DNA of 64,000 nt from Falsiroseomonas sp050563525. Its GTDB lineage: Bacteria > Pseudomonadota > Alphaproteobacteria > Acetobacterales > Acetobacteraceae. The notes under the pieces were generated by a model. It saw nothing but the letters and a program-made list of their open reading frames with translations. It did no database searches and had not been told where the DNA came from. This document shows, piece after piece, positions 43,846 through 52,168 of the stretch; the first letter of the stretch is position 1; each line of letters begins with the position of its first letter. The DNA is taken from assembly GCF_050563525.1 (NCBI RefSeq), contig NZ_JBNXUN010000007.1, forward strand, positions 62,001 to 126,000, read 5' to 3'. Both the position numbers and the translations under genes were made by a program.

Positions 43846-44688
43846 ATGCTCGACCATACCGCAGCGCCGACACCGGCCTACCATGTCGATGCCTCCAATC
43901 CGCAGCGGGTCCGCCGGGCGATCGAGGATGTACGGCTGGGGCTCAGCCGCTGGCGCCTGGCCTCCACCCTGGCCTGGCTCGACATCCGCAACCGCTACCG
44001 CGGCTCCGTGCTCGGCCCGTTCTGGCTGACGCTCAGCACAGGCGCGATGCTGCTCGGGCTCGGCCTGCTGTACTCCACGCTGTTCCAGATGCCTCTGCGG
44101 GAATACCTGCCGCACCTGGCGGTCAGCCTGGTGATCTGGAACGCCATCTCCCAGATGGTGAACGAGGCCACCGCGAGCCTGACGGCGTCTGAGGGCATCA
44201 TCCGGCAGATGCCGCTGCCCTACACCGTGCATTCGCTGCGCTGCGTGCTGCGCAACGGCATCGTCGCGGCGCACAACTTCCCGCTGATCCTGCTGGTGTT
44301 CCTGTTGTGCGGCCACCTGCCGGGGCCGGAGGCGCTGCTGGCCATCCCCGGCTTCGTGCTGATCGCGATCAACGCGGTGGCTGCGGCGCTGTTCCTCGGC
44401 ATGCTGTGCGCGCGCTTCCGTGACATCGGGCCGATCATCGGCAGCGTGATGCAGCTGGCCTTCTTCCTGACGCCGATCCTGTGGAAGCCCAGGCTGCTCG
44501 GCGAATGGGAGGCCTGGATGCCGCTGAACCCGTTCTTCGCGATCCTCGAGACTGTGCGCGGCCCGCTGGTCGAAGGCGGCGGCCCGCCGCTCGCCTGGCT
44601 GGCGGCGGTCATCTACACGGCGCTGATGGTGGCGGTGGCGGCGGCCTTCTTCGTGCGCTTCCGCGGCCGCGTGGCCTTCTGGGTCTAG
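43846..44688 (+). CDS. ABC-2 type polysaccharide export permease (Wzm-like)
   Basis: 280 aa with six hydrophobic helices. Landmarks of the Wzm/TagG family: LAWLDIRNRYRGSVLGPFWL before the first helix and FFLTPILWKPRLLGEWEAWM near residue 215. Exports lipid-linked O-antigen or capsular chains across the inner membrane with the ATPase encoded immediately downstream. ATG 43846 chosen. Confidence 0.88.
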   Translation: MLDHTAAPTPAYHVDASNPQRVRRAIEDVRLGLSRWRLASTLAWLDIRNRYRGSVLGPFWLTLSTGAMLLGLGLLYSTLFQMPLREYLPHLAVSLVIWNAISQMVNEATASLTASEGIIRQMPLPYTVHSLRCVLRNGIVAAHNFPLILLVFLLCGHLPGPEALLAIPGFVLIAINAVAAALFLGMLCARFRDIGPIIGSVMQLAFFLTPILWKPRLLGEWEAWMPLNPFFAILETVRGPLVEGGGPPLAWLAAVIYTALMVAVAAAFFVRFRGRVAFWV

Positions 44689-44699
44689 GGGAGGGTTCC

Positions 44700-45437
<738 letters not shown>

Positions 45438-45439
45438 TA

Positions 45440-45477
45440 CCGAACCCATCGTTCGGAAGCTGCGGCCGAATGGCCGC
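45440..45477 (+). terminator. candidate double-hairpin terminator after the Wzm/Wzt genes
   Basis: Two hairpins in a row: CCGAAC/GTTCGG (45440-45445, 45451-45456) and GCGGCC/GGCCGC (45462-45467, 45472-45477) in the 120-bp gap before the convergent gmhB. No T-run. Confidence 0.45.
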
Positions 45478-45557
45478 CGCCGCAACTGCCGCGAGCCAAG
45501 CGCAGCGCCGGCGCTTGAGGACAGATCGGTCGCGATCTGCGGGATTTGGCCCGAGGC

Positions 45558-46061
45558 CTAAACCAGACGCGCGATGAACGCGTCCAGGTCACCGCCCGGG
45601 AACAGATGCCCGGCGATGCCGGCGGCGGCGGCCGCCTTCAGGTCCGTCTCGCGGTCGCCGACCAGGAAAGACCGCGCCGGGTCCACCGGCCAGGCGGCCA
45701 TCAGGTCCAGCAGCATGCCGGGCCGTGGCTTGCGCCTTCGGCAGTCGTGGCGGAAGGCCGGCAGCGGCGCCTCCGGGTGGTGCGGGCAATGTTCGAAGGC
45801 GTCGATCCGGGCGCCTTCGCGGGCCAGGTCGGCCTGCATCCAGCCATGCAGCACATGGACCTGCGACTCGGGATAGAGCCCGCGCGCCACGCCGGACTGG
45901 TTGGTGACGACGAAGACCAGCAGGCCCGCCATGTTCAGCCGCCGCACCGCCTGGGCCGCGCCGGGACTCCAGAGCACCCGGGCCGGGTCATGTGGAAAGC
46001 CGGTGTCCTCGATCAGCACGCCGTCCCGGTCGAGGAAGGCGGCGGGGCGCGCTTCAGGCAT
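45558..46061 (-). CDS. gmhB: D-glycero-heptose-1,7-bisphosphate 7-phosphatase GmhB
   Basis: 167 aa HAD phosphatase. HAD motif I FLDRDGVLIEDTG, motif II VVTNQSGVARG, a zinc-site pattern near residues 90-110 (CPHHPEAPL...HDCRRRKPRPGML) and motif IV LVGDRETDLKAA. Dephosphorylates heptose-bisphosphate in the ADP-heptose pathway. It overlaps gmhA by 8 bp. Confidence 0.88.
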   Translation of the reverse strand: MPEARPAAFLDRDGVLIEDTGFPHDPARVLWSPGAAQAVRRLNMAGLLVFVVTNQSGVARGLYPESQVHVLHGWMQADLAREGARIDAFEHCPHHPEAPLPAFRHDCRRRKPRPGMLLDLMAAWPVDPARSFLVGDRETDLKAAAAAGIAGHLFPGGDLDAFIARLV

Positions 46062-46626
46062 CCGCCATGCGCGCTTCCACCGCCGCGCAGAAGCAGTGGT
46101 ACAGCGCCAGGTGGACCTGCTGGATCGCCGGCGTGGATCGCGACGGCACCGCGAACAGGTGGTCGCTGAGCGGCGCCAGCCTGCCGCCCCCCTCTCCGGT
46201 CAGGGCGATGGTCACCATGCCGAGCCGCCGCGCCGCCTCGAAAGCCCGCACCACGTTCGGCGAATTGCCGGAGGTGGACAGGCCGACCAGCACGCCGCCC
46301 TTCTCGCCATAGGCCTCGACCTGGCGGGCGAAGATCGTCTCGTAGCTGTAGTCGTTGGCCCAGGCGGTCAGCACGGCAGGGTTGGCGGACAGGCTGATGG
46401 CGCGCAGCGCGCGGCGTTCGCGCAGGAAGCGCCCGACCAGCTCGCCCACGATATGGTCCGCATCGGCGGCGGACCCGCCGTTGCCGCAGGCCAGCAGGGT
46501 GCGGCCGGCGGCCAGCGCCACGACAGTGGCCGCCACCGCCGCATCCATCGCCGCATCCAGCCCGCGCGCGCGGGTGGCGGCGAGAACCGTCTCGGCGTCG
46601 GCCAGCCAGGCATCAAGGGTGGTCAT
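46054..46626 (-). CDS. gmhA: sedoheptulose-7-phosphate isomerase GmhA
   Basis: 190 aa SIS-domain protein. LLACGNGGSAADADHIVGEL is characteristic of GmhA, with LVGLSTSGNSPNVVRAFEA and STPAIQQVHLALYHCFCAAVE. First step of ADP-heptose synthesis for lipopolysaccharide or other glycans; the downstream gene gmhB does a later step. Adjacent to the Wzm/Wzt exporter. Confidence 0.9.
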   Translation of the reverse strand: MTTLDAWLADAETVLAATRARGLDAAMDAAVAATVVALAAGRTLLACGNGGSAADADHIVGELVGRFLRERRALRAISLSANPAVLTAWANDYSYETIFARQVEAYGEKGGVLVGLSTSGNSPNVVRAFEAARRLGMVTIALTGEGGGRLAPLSDHLFAVPSRSTPAIQQVHLALYHCFCAAVEARMADA

Positions 46627-46767
46627 CGGCGGGCACCTTTCGGACCGGTGGGGCGGGCGCAGTTACCCCGGGGGCGCGACAGGGTCGAGCGCGTGGCCCG
46701 GGTTAACGACGGTTTCACGCCCCTTCCTGCATCATCGCGCCGCCCTGCCCCGCCAACGGAGCCAAGC

Positions 46768-48603
46768 TTGACCCTCATCATGCCTTCGGCCGCCGCCGCG
46801 GAGGTGACCGACAGCATCTTCACCTGGACCTTCACCGCCAACAGCGGCGATAGCTGGGGCGGCACGCTGGTGGAGGATACAGGCCGCTACGTCATCGGCT
46901 CCACCCTAGCCACCGCGCAGGGCCGCTACACCATCACCGGCGCCGTGGCGCAGGGCATCGACCTCAGTGAGGCGGGGTTCGCGGAAGGCTGGATCTCGGT
47001 CGGCTGGTATCGCGACAGCACCGGCGCCTGGATGCTGACCGAGCTGGGGGAGGCCGCGGCCGCCGGCAGCGCGGGCCTGGGATCGGAGCGTGACGCCGCC
47101 TGGACCGGCACGGGCTGGGACAGCTTCGGCCAGGGTGGCGCCGACCAGGCCGACCCGGGCGACCTGGCGGACAGCCTGTTCACCTGGACCTTCACGGCCA
47201 CAAGTGGCGACGTGCTGTACGGCACGCTGCTGGCCGACACCGCCGACTGGAACATCGGCGACACGCTGGCCACCGCCCATGGCAGCTACCGCATCACCGG
47301 GGAGAGCGCCTATGGCCGCGACCTGGCCGAGGCCGGGGCGGAGGGCACGGTGCACACCACCCGCTACAGCGATGCGCAGTCGCGCGTCGATTTCCCGCTG
47401 GAGAGCGGTGGCGCCGGACCCACCGGATATGGCGGCCTGGGCAGTGAGCTGGACCGCGTCTGGACCGGCAGCGCCCTGGTGCCGGTTGGACAGGGCGGTG
47501 CGTTGCAGGCGGACCGGCTGCCGGACCGCATCTTCAACTGGACCTTCCAGGCCACCAACGGCGATACCTATTCCGGCCGGCTGGTCGGCCATTCCACCGC
47601 CTGGGCGCCGGGCGATACGCTGGCCACCGCGCATGGCACCTACACCATCAACACCGCAGCCGCGCTTGGCGGGCAGGTCATCGCGGATGGCACGGTGTGG
47701 ACCACCACCGGCTATTTCGACGCCAGCGCCAACCAGGTTCTGCCGAGCTACTCGGCCACCGTCCTCGGTGGTGCGCCGAGCGGCAATGCGGGGCTGGGGT
47801 CCGAACTGGATCGGGCCTGGGACGGCGACGAATGGGATGATTTCGGGCGCGGCGGCCAGTTCCTGGCTTCGATCGAGCGCATCACGGCCTTCCAGTGGCG
47901 CTTCGAATCCAACACGGGCGACCGCTACCTCGGCTGGGTGATCGAAGATTTCGACAGCCTGACCGTAGGATCGATCCAGGCGACCGCGACCGGGCGCTAC
48001 GTCATCGAGGCCGCCTTCGGATGGACCGGCAGCCTGCGGCACGGCACCGTCTTCACCAGCGCCTACTACGACGCCTCCGCCGAGACCTGGATGCCGACCT
48101 ACACCTGGAGCGCCGCGGGCGGACAGCCGAGCGGGTCCGGCGGGCTGGGGTCGGAGCTGGATTATGCCTGGGATGGCGACCAGTGGCTGGATTTCGGCCA
48201 GGGCGGCGCCAACCTGGCCAGCGTCGACCGCAACAGCGTGTTCGGCTGGCAGTTCACGGCGAACAACGGCGACAGCTACCAGGGCTGGCTGATCGCCGGC
48301 GTCGACGGCTATGACGCGGGCGACGTGGTGGCCACCGCGCATGGCCGCTACACCATCTCCGAGGAACAGGCCTGGAGCGGCGCCCAGCCGGCGGGGACGA
48401 TCTGGACCACCGCCTATTCCGACTCGGCGGCGGGCCGGACCATGCCAACCTATTTCTGGAGCGCGCAGGTGGGCGCGCCGAGCGGCACCAACGGCTTCGG
48501 CAGCGAATACGACTATGCCTGGAACGGCACGGCCTGGCTGGATTTCGGGCTCGGCGGGTCGAACCTGGCCCGCGCCGGGGCGGCCGGGGATCTGCTGGGC
48601 TGA
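46768..48603 (+). CDS. unrecognised protein of five tandem ~119-residue repeats
   Basis: 611 aa. After 14 N-terminal residues the protein is built of five modules starting at bases 46810, 47170, 47524, 47881 and 48232 (spacing 120, 118, 119 and 117 residues). Each starts with an FxWxFxxNxGD-like segment, then a GxLxxxxxxYxxGDxxATAxGxYxI segment, and ends GLGSExDxAWxGxxWxDFGxGG. Aromatic and Gly/Asp rich, no cysteine pattern. No classical signal peptide; type I-like secretion is possible but no signal was proven. The TTG start at 46768 is preceded by GGAG 6 bp upstream; ATG at 46780 is an alternative. I do not recognise the family. It lies divergent from gmhA and convergent with an ATP-grasp gene. 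Confidence 0.75.
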   Translation: MTLIMPSAAAAEVTDSIFTWTFTANSGDSWGGTLVEDTGRYVIGSTLATAQGRYTITGAVAQGIDLSEAGFAEGWISVGWYRDSTGAWMLTELGEAAAAGSAGLGSERDAAWTGTGWDSFGQGGADQADPGDLADSLFTWTFTATSGDVLYGTLLADTADWNIGDTLATAHGSYRITGESAYGRDLAEAGAEGTVHTTRYSDAQSRVDFPLESGGAGPTGYGGLGSELDRVWTGSALVPVGQGGALQADRLPDRIFNWTFQATNGDTYSGRLVGHSTAWAPGDTLATAHGTYTINTAAALGGQVIADGTVWTTTGYFDASANQVLPSYSATVLGGAPSGNAGLGSELDRAWDGDEWDDFGRGGQFLASIERITAFQWRFESNTGDRYLGWVIEDFDSLTVGSIQATATGRYVIEAAFGWTGSLRHGTVFTSAYYDASAETWMPTYTWSAAGGQPSGSGGLGSELDYAWDGDQWLDFGQGGANLASVDRNSVFGWQFTANNGDSYQGWLIAGVDGYDAGDVVATAHGRYTISEEQAWSGAQPAGTIWTTAYSDSAAGRTMPTYFWSAQVGAPSGTNGFGSEYDYAWNGTAWLDFGLGGSNLARAGAAGDLLG

Positions 48604-48611
48604 CCCGGGCT

Positions 48612-49742
48612 TCAGTCGTACCAGCCGACATCGAGCGTCGCGACTTCCCCGAAAGGCACCCGGCGCTGCGCCGCCATGCGGATGATGGGCCAGGTGGTCC
48701 AGGGCATCGCCAGCAGCGGCCAGGGGTCGCGCGCCTGCCAGCAGACGTCGCGCGTGGTCAGCAGGGTGCGGGCATTGGTCCGGAAGGCGCTGCGGTCGCG
48801 GAACAGCGAAAGCTGCGTTTCGGTCAGGCAGGACCAGAATTGCTGCAGCCTTGTCTCCGGCCGGTGCCGCGGCGGCGGGGCGCCCTCGGGGTCCAGGATG
48901 GCGCGGGCGAGGTCGGCGGCTTCGAAGAAATGCAGGCCGCTGGTGGTGCGCGGATTGCACTCCAGCCCCCAGGGGCGGCCCTCGGCATCAACGATGATGT
49001 CGAAGGCGAGGAAGCCGGACCAGTTCGCGGCCGCGGCGAAGCGCCGCACCCAATCCTCGATCGCGGCCTGCCCCACGCGTTCGAACGCCACGGCGACCGA
49101 GCCCGACATCAGCGTGCCGCGATAGACGGTGGTGGCAAGCACGCGGCCCCGATGCGCCAGGGTGCAGGTGCTGAACTCCCGGCCCTCGATGAAGCGCTGC
49201 ACCAGCGCCGGCACGGCTGGATCGGCTTCGGGCAGCGGGTTACCGGCTCGAAGGCGCAGCACGCCGCGGCCCGAACAGCCATGCACGGGCTTGACCACGA
49301 CGCGGCCACTGGCGGCCAGCGCCGCGGCGCGCGGGTCGCCGAGCGGGAAGCTCTCCGGCACGTCCAGGCCATGCGCGGCGGCGAATTCGCAGAAACCGCC
49401 CTTGTGGTGCAGCCGCAGCAGGATTCCGGGGGGCATGGTCAGCACGCGTACGCCGGGCGGCAGCAGCGGCGGCAGATGCGCCACATGCATCGTCTCCTCC
49501 GACACCGGCAGCACCAGTTCCACCTGTTCGCTGCGCACCACCTCCGCCAGCGCGTGCAGGTAGGCGGCCTTGCCCTCGGCGGGTGGCGGCACACGGATGG
49601 ATTTCGCGACGCTGCGAGAGGATCCGCAGAGGTGGCGGACGAAGGGTTCCGCCACGACGACGCGCCAGCCGATGGCAGCGAAGCCACGCGCCAGGTCCAG
49701 CGCCTTCGGCAACCGCCCCAGCGTGAGCAGCACCGTCCGCAT
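48612..49742 (-). CDS. ATP-grasp family enzyme
   Basis: 376 aa. The N-terminal Rossmann-like part (TVLLTLGRLPKALDLARGF) precedes an ATP-grasp domain: RVVVKPVHGCSGRGVLRLR (lysine and glycine-rich loop), ALVQRFIEGREFSTCTLA and FDIIVDAEGRPWGLECNPR (metal-binding Glu/Asn). Reminiscent of carbamoyl-phosphate synthase-like ligases that form amide bonds between amino acids or peptides. Substrate unknown. It ends 8 bp from the convergent repeat protein gene. Confidence 0.75.
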   Translation of the reverse strand: MRTVLLTLGRLPKALDLARGFAAIGWRVVVAEPFVRHLCGSSRSVAKSIRVPPPAEGKAAYLHALAEVVRSEQVELVLPVSEETMHVAHLPPLLPPGVRVLTMPPGILLRLHHKGGFCEFAAAHGLDVPESFPLGDPRAAALAASGRVVVKPVHGCSGRGVLRLRAGNPLPEADPAVPALVQRFIEGREFSTCTLAHRGRVLATTVYRGTLMSGSVAVAFERVGQAAIEDWVRRFAAAANWSGFLAFDIIVDAEGRPWGLECNPRTTSGLHFFEAADLARAILDPEGAPPPRHRPETRLQQFWSCLTETQLSLFRDRSAFRTNARTLLTTRDVCWQARDPWPLLAMPWTTWPIIRMAAQRRVPFGEVATLDVGWYD

Positions 49743-49761
49743 CAGCCGCCCGCCCCGAAAG

Positions 49762-49910
49762 CCCTCTCCCCCCAAGGGGAGGAGAGGGTTGGGTGAGGGG
49801 GGCCGTGCCGTCCTGGAAATTTCGAAGGACGCGCTTCGCGACGTGCCGGCAACACGCGGGTTGCCAGGAAACCCCCCTCACCCAAAGCCCCTCCCCCCGC
49901 GGAGGGGAGC
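49762..49910. repeat. pair of long inverted repeat arms (intergenic palindromic element)
   Basis: A GC-rich arm at 49762-49802 (CCCTCTCCCCCCAAGGGG..., then TTGGGTGAGGGGGG) is mirrored at 49872-49910 (CCCCCCTCACCCAAAGCCCC...). Each arm also folds on itself (CTCCCC/GGGGAG). Elements of this sort are widespread intergenic repeats in proteobacterial genomes. It fills most of the gap 49743-49938 between the ATP-grasp gene start and the P450 stop. Confidence 0.75.
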
Positions 49911-49938
49911 GCGCGTCCGGTCAGTCGTCGGAAGATCC

Positions 49939-51294
49939 TCAGCACGACTGCACCGTGACGAAGACCTGCCGCGCCGGCCGCGTCGTCAGGCGTGCAGCCG
50001 GGCGTACCGTGTGCGGATCGCTGACGAAGAAATCGAAGCGGCGGAACAGGCGGGCGATCAGCAGGGTGGCCTCCACCGTGGCGAAGGCGGCGCCGGCGCA
50101 GATGCGCGGGCCGACGCCGAAGGGAATGTAGGCGCCTTGCGTCATCTCCGCCTCCCGCTCGAAGCGGTCCGGGTCGAAGCGGTTGGGGTGCTGCCAGTAG
50201 CGGCGGTGGCGGTGCAGCAGCCAGGGCGCCACCATCACCAGCGCGCCGCGCCTGATGCGGTAGTCGCCGAGCGCCGTCGCCTCGTTCGCCACCCGCGGCA
50301 GGAAGGTGATGGGCGGGTACAGGCGCAGCGTCTCGCGGAAGACGTTGCGGGTGAAGACAAGGCGTTTGGTGTGTTCGAAGGTGATGGGGCCGTCGCCGCA
50401 GACCGCCTGCACCTCGGCCCGCAGCCGGCGGACATGCTCGGGGCGGGAGGCGAGCAGGAAGAACACCCAGGTCAGCGCGCTGGCGCTGGTCTCATGCCCC
50501 GCGAGGAACAGCACGCCGAGCTGGTCGATCAGCTCCTCCCGCGTGAAGGCCTTTCCGTCCACATCCCGGGCGGCCACCACGGCGCTGGCGATGTCGTCGA
50601 AGGAGGCGCCCGCCTCCAGGTGACTGTCGAGCAACTCGCCCATGCTGCGGCGGATCAGCGCGCAACTGTCGAGCACGGCCCGGGTCTGCGGGATGCGGGT
50701 CCAGGCGCGGTCCATGATCAGGCGGCGGATCTCCACCTGGGCGACGCTGCGCTCGAAGAAGGTGAAGGCGTCGAACACCTCATGCGCCACGCGCGATTCG
50801 AGGCCGGTGGAGAACACGGACCGGCAGATGATGTCGGCCGTCAGATGGCTCATCGCCAAGTCCAGCGAGAAGGGCTGGCCGGTGGCGGCGGCTTCGTCCA
50901 GCGTTTCCTCCGCCGTCGCGATGCCGGCTTCCATGCTGGGGAAGGCGCGGTTGACGCGCATCAGGGTCAGCGCCGGGTCCATCATGCGGCGCTGCCGCGC
51001 CCAGGTGGCGCCCGAACTCACGAAGATGCTGTCGCCGATCAACGGCTCCAGCGCATTCACCATCAGGTCCGATTTCGGGAAGATGCCGTCGGCATCCACC
51101 AGCACCTGGCGGACCAGCCTGGGCTCGTTCACCACCACGATGGAGCGGCGGGAATAGCCCAGCGGGCCGATCGGCATGTGGTAGGCCTCGGCGGGCAGCA
51201 GGCCGAGCAGGTCACCCTCGCCCTGCAGGAGCGCGCGCAGCAGGGCCACCACCGGGGACCGGGGGTGCGGGTGCGGCGGCACGAATTCGCTCAT
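49939..51294 (-). CDS. cytochrome P450
   Basis: 451 aa. I-helix LFLAGHETSASAL, ExxR as FRETLRLYPP, PERF-like region NRFDPDRFERE and the haem loop FGVGPRICAG with the axial cysteine. No N-terminal membrane anchor, so soluble. It lies divergently from the membrane-protein/crtD pair at the edge of the photosynthesis cluster; a carotenoid hydroxylase or other pigment-modifying role is inferred from position only. The electron donor is not in the window. Confidence 0.88.
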   Translation of the reverse strand: MSEFVPPHPHPRSPVVALLRALLQGEGDLLGLLPAEAYHMPIGPLGYSRRSIVVVNEPRLVRQVLVDADGIFPKSDLMVNALEPLIGDSIFVSSGATWARQRRMMDPALTLMRVNRAFPSMEAGIATAEETLDEAAATGQPFSLDLAMSHLTADIICRSVFSTGLESRVAHEVFDAFTFFERSVAQVEIRRLIMDRAWTRIPQTRAVLDSCALIRRSMGELLDSHLEAGASFDDIASAVVAARDVDGKAFTREELIDQLGVLFLAGHETSASALTWVFFLLASRPEHVRRLRAEVQAVCGDGPITFEHTKRLVFTRNVFRETLRLYPPITFLPRVANEATALGDYRIRRGALVMVAPWLLHRHRRYWQHPNRFDPDRFEREAEMTQGAYIPFGVGPRICAGAAFATVEATLLIARLFRRFDFFVSDPHTVRPAARLTTRPARQVFVTVQSC

Positions 51295-51424
51295 CTCACC
51301 CAAGCCCGCGCCTTCCCGACCACGTCCATCGCCTTGCTCCACAGCGGCGCTTTACACCCGGAAGTGTCAAGTGCCATTGTCACTTTGCGTCAAGTCGCAT
51401 GGACAGGAAAGGGAGGGAGGCAGG
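51295..51424. promoter_or_regulatory. divergent promoter region of P450 and membrane-protein/crtD genes
   Basis: The gap holds TTTACAC (51351-51357) and GTGTCAA (51364-51370), an inverted repeat with one mismatch, and AAGTG/CACTT (51369-51373, 51381-51385). The phototrophic regulator PpsR/CrtJ binds TGTN12ACA, a pattern that is not clearly met, so the regulator is open. GGGAGG precedes the ATG at 51425. Confidence 0.35.
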
Positions 51425-52168
51425 ATGGAGTTGGTGGTGTTCCACGGCCTGATCGTCGCCCATATCCTGACCGGGACGACGGGCGCCATCGCCTTCTGGG
51501 TGCCGGTGATCGGCCGCAAGGGCGGCACCAACCACGCCCGCTGGGGCCGGATCTTCGCCTATGCCATGCTGGCGACCGGCAGCTTCGCCGTGGCGATGAG
51601 CCTGATGACCCTGGCCGACCCGATCGGCACGCATCCGCATCTGGAAGGGCAGTTCGACGCGGCTTTCCTGCGCGGCATGTTCGGCTGGATGATGCTGCAC
51701 ACCGGCATCCTGACCATCAACCTGGCCTGGTATGGCTGGCTCTGCATCACCAACAAGGGCCGGCACGCGGCGAACCGCACCTGGCTGAACCTCGGGCTGC
51801 AATACCTGGTCATGGTGGCGGCGCTGGCCTGCGCGGTGCAGGGCTGGCTGATCGGGCAGCCGCTGATGATCGGCATCGCCGTCGTCGGCATCGCCACCGG
51901 GCTGACCAATCTGTGGTTCCTGCACAAGCCACGCGTGGAACGGCAGGACTGGCTGAAGGAGCACATCAAGGCCTTGGTCGGCGCCGGAATTTCCGTCTAC
52001 ACCGCCTTCATGGCCTTCGGCTCCGTCCGCATCTTCCCCGAGATGGCGCTGCATCCGGGCATGTGGTCGATCCCGCTGATCGTCGGCCTTGCCATCATCA
52101 TCTGGCACCGGCTGGCGGTGGAACGCCAGGCGCGGCACCGGCGGCAGCGGCTGGGGGCGGTCGCCTGA
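51425..52168 (+). CDS. unknown seven-helix membrane protein next to crtD
   Basis: 247 aa with about seven hydrophobic helices. The N-terminal IVAHILTGTTGAIAFWVPVIGRKG, followed by HARWGRIFAYAMLATGSFA, suggests a DUF2306-like or related membrane family, but I cannot assign it surely. Its stop overlaps the putative CTG start of crtD, so the two are probably co-expressed and it may belong to carotenoid metabolism. GGAGG upstream of ATG 51425 supports the start. Confidence 0.7.
   Translation: MELVVFHGLIVAHILTGTTGAIAFWVPVIGRKGGTNHARWGRIFAYAMLATGSFAVAMSLMTLADPIGTHPHLEGQFDAAFLRGMFGWMMLHTGILTINLAWYGWLCITNKGRHAANRTWLNLGLQYLVMVAALACAVQGWLIGQPLMIGIAVVGIATGLTNLWFLHKPRVERQDWLKEHIKALVGAGISVYTAFMAFGSVRIFPEMALHPGMWSIPLIVGLAIIIWHRLAVERQARHRRQRLGAVA

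Noticed and set aside
49762..49910. insertion sequence remnant
   Set aside because: Inverted arms are present but no transposase fragment lies between them, so it is listed only as a palindromic repeat.
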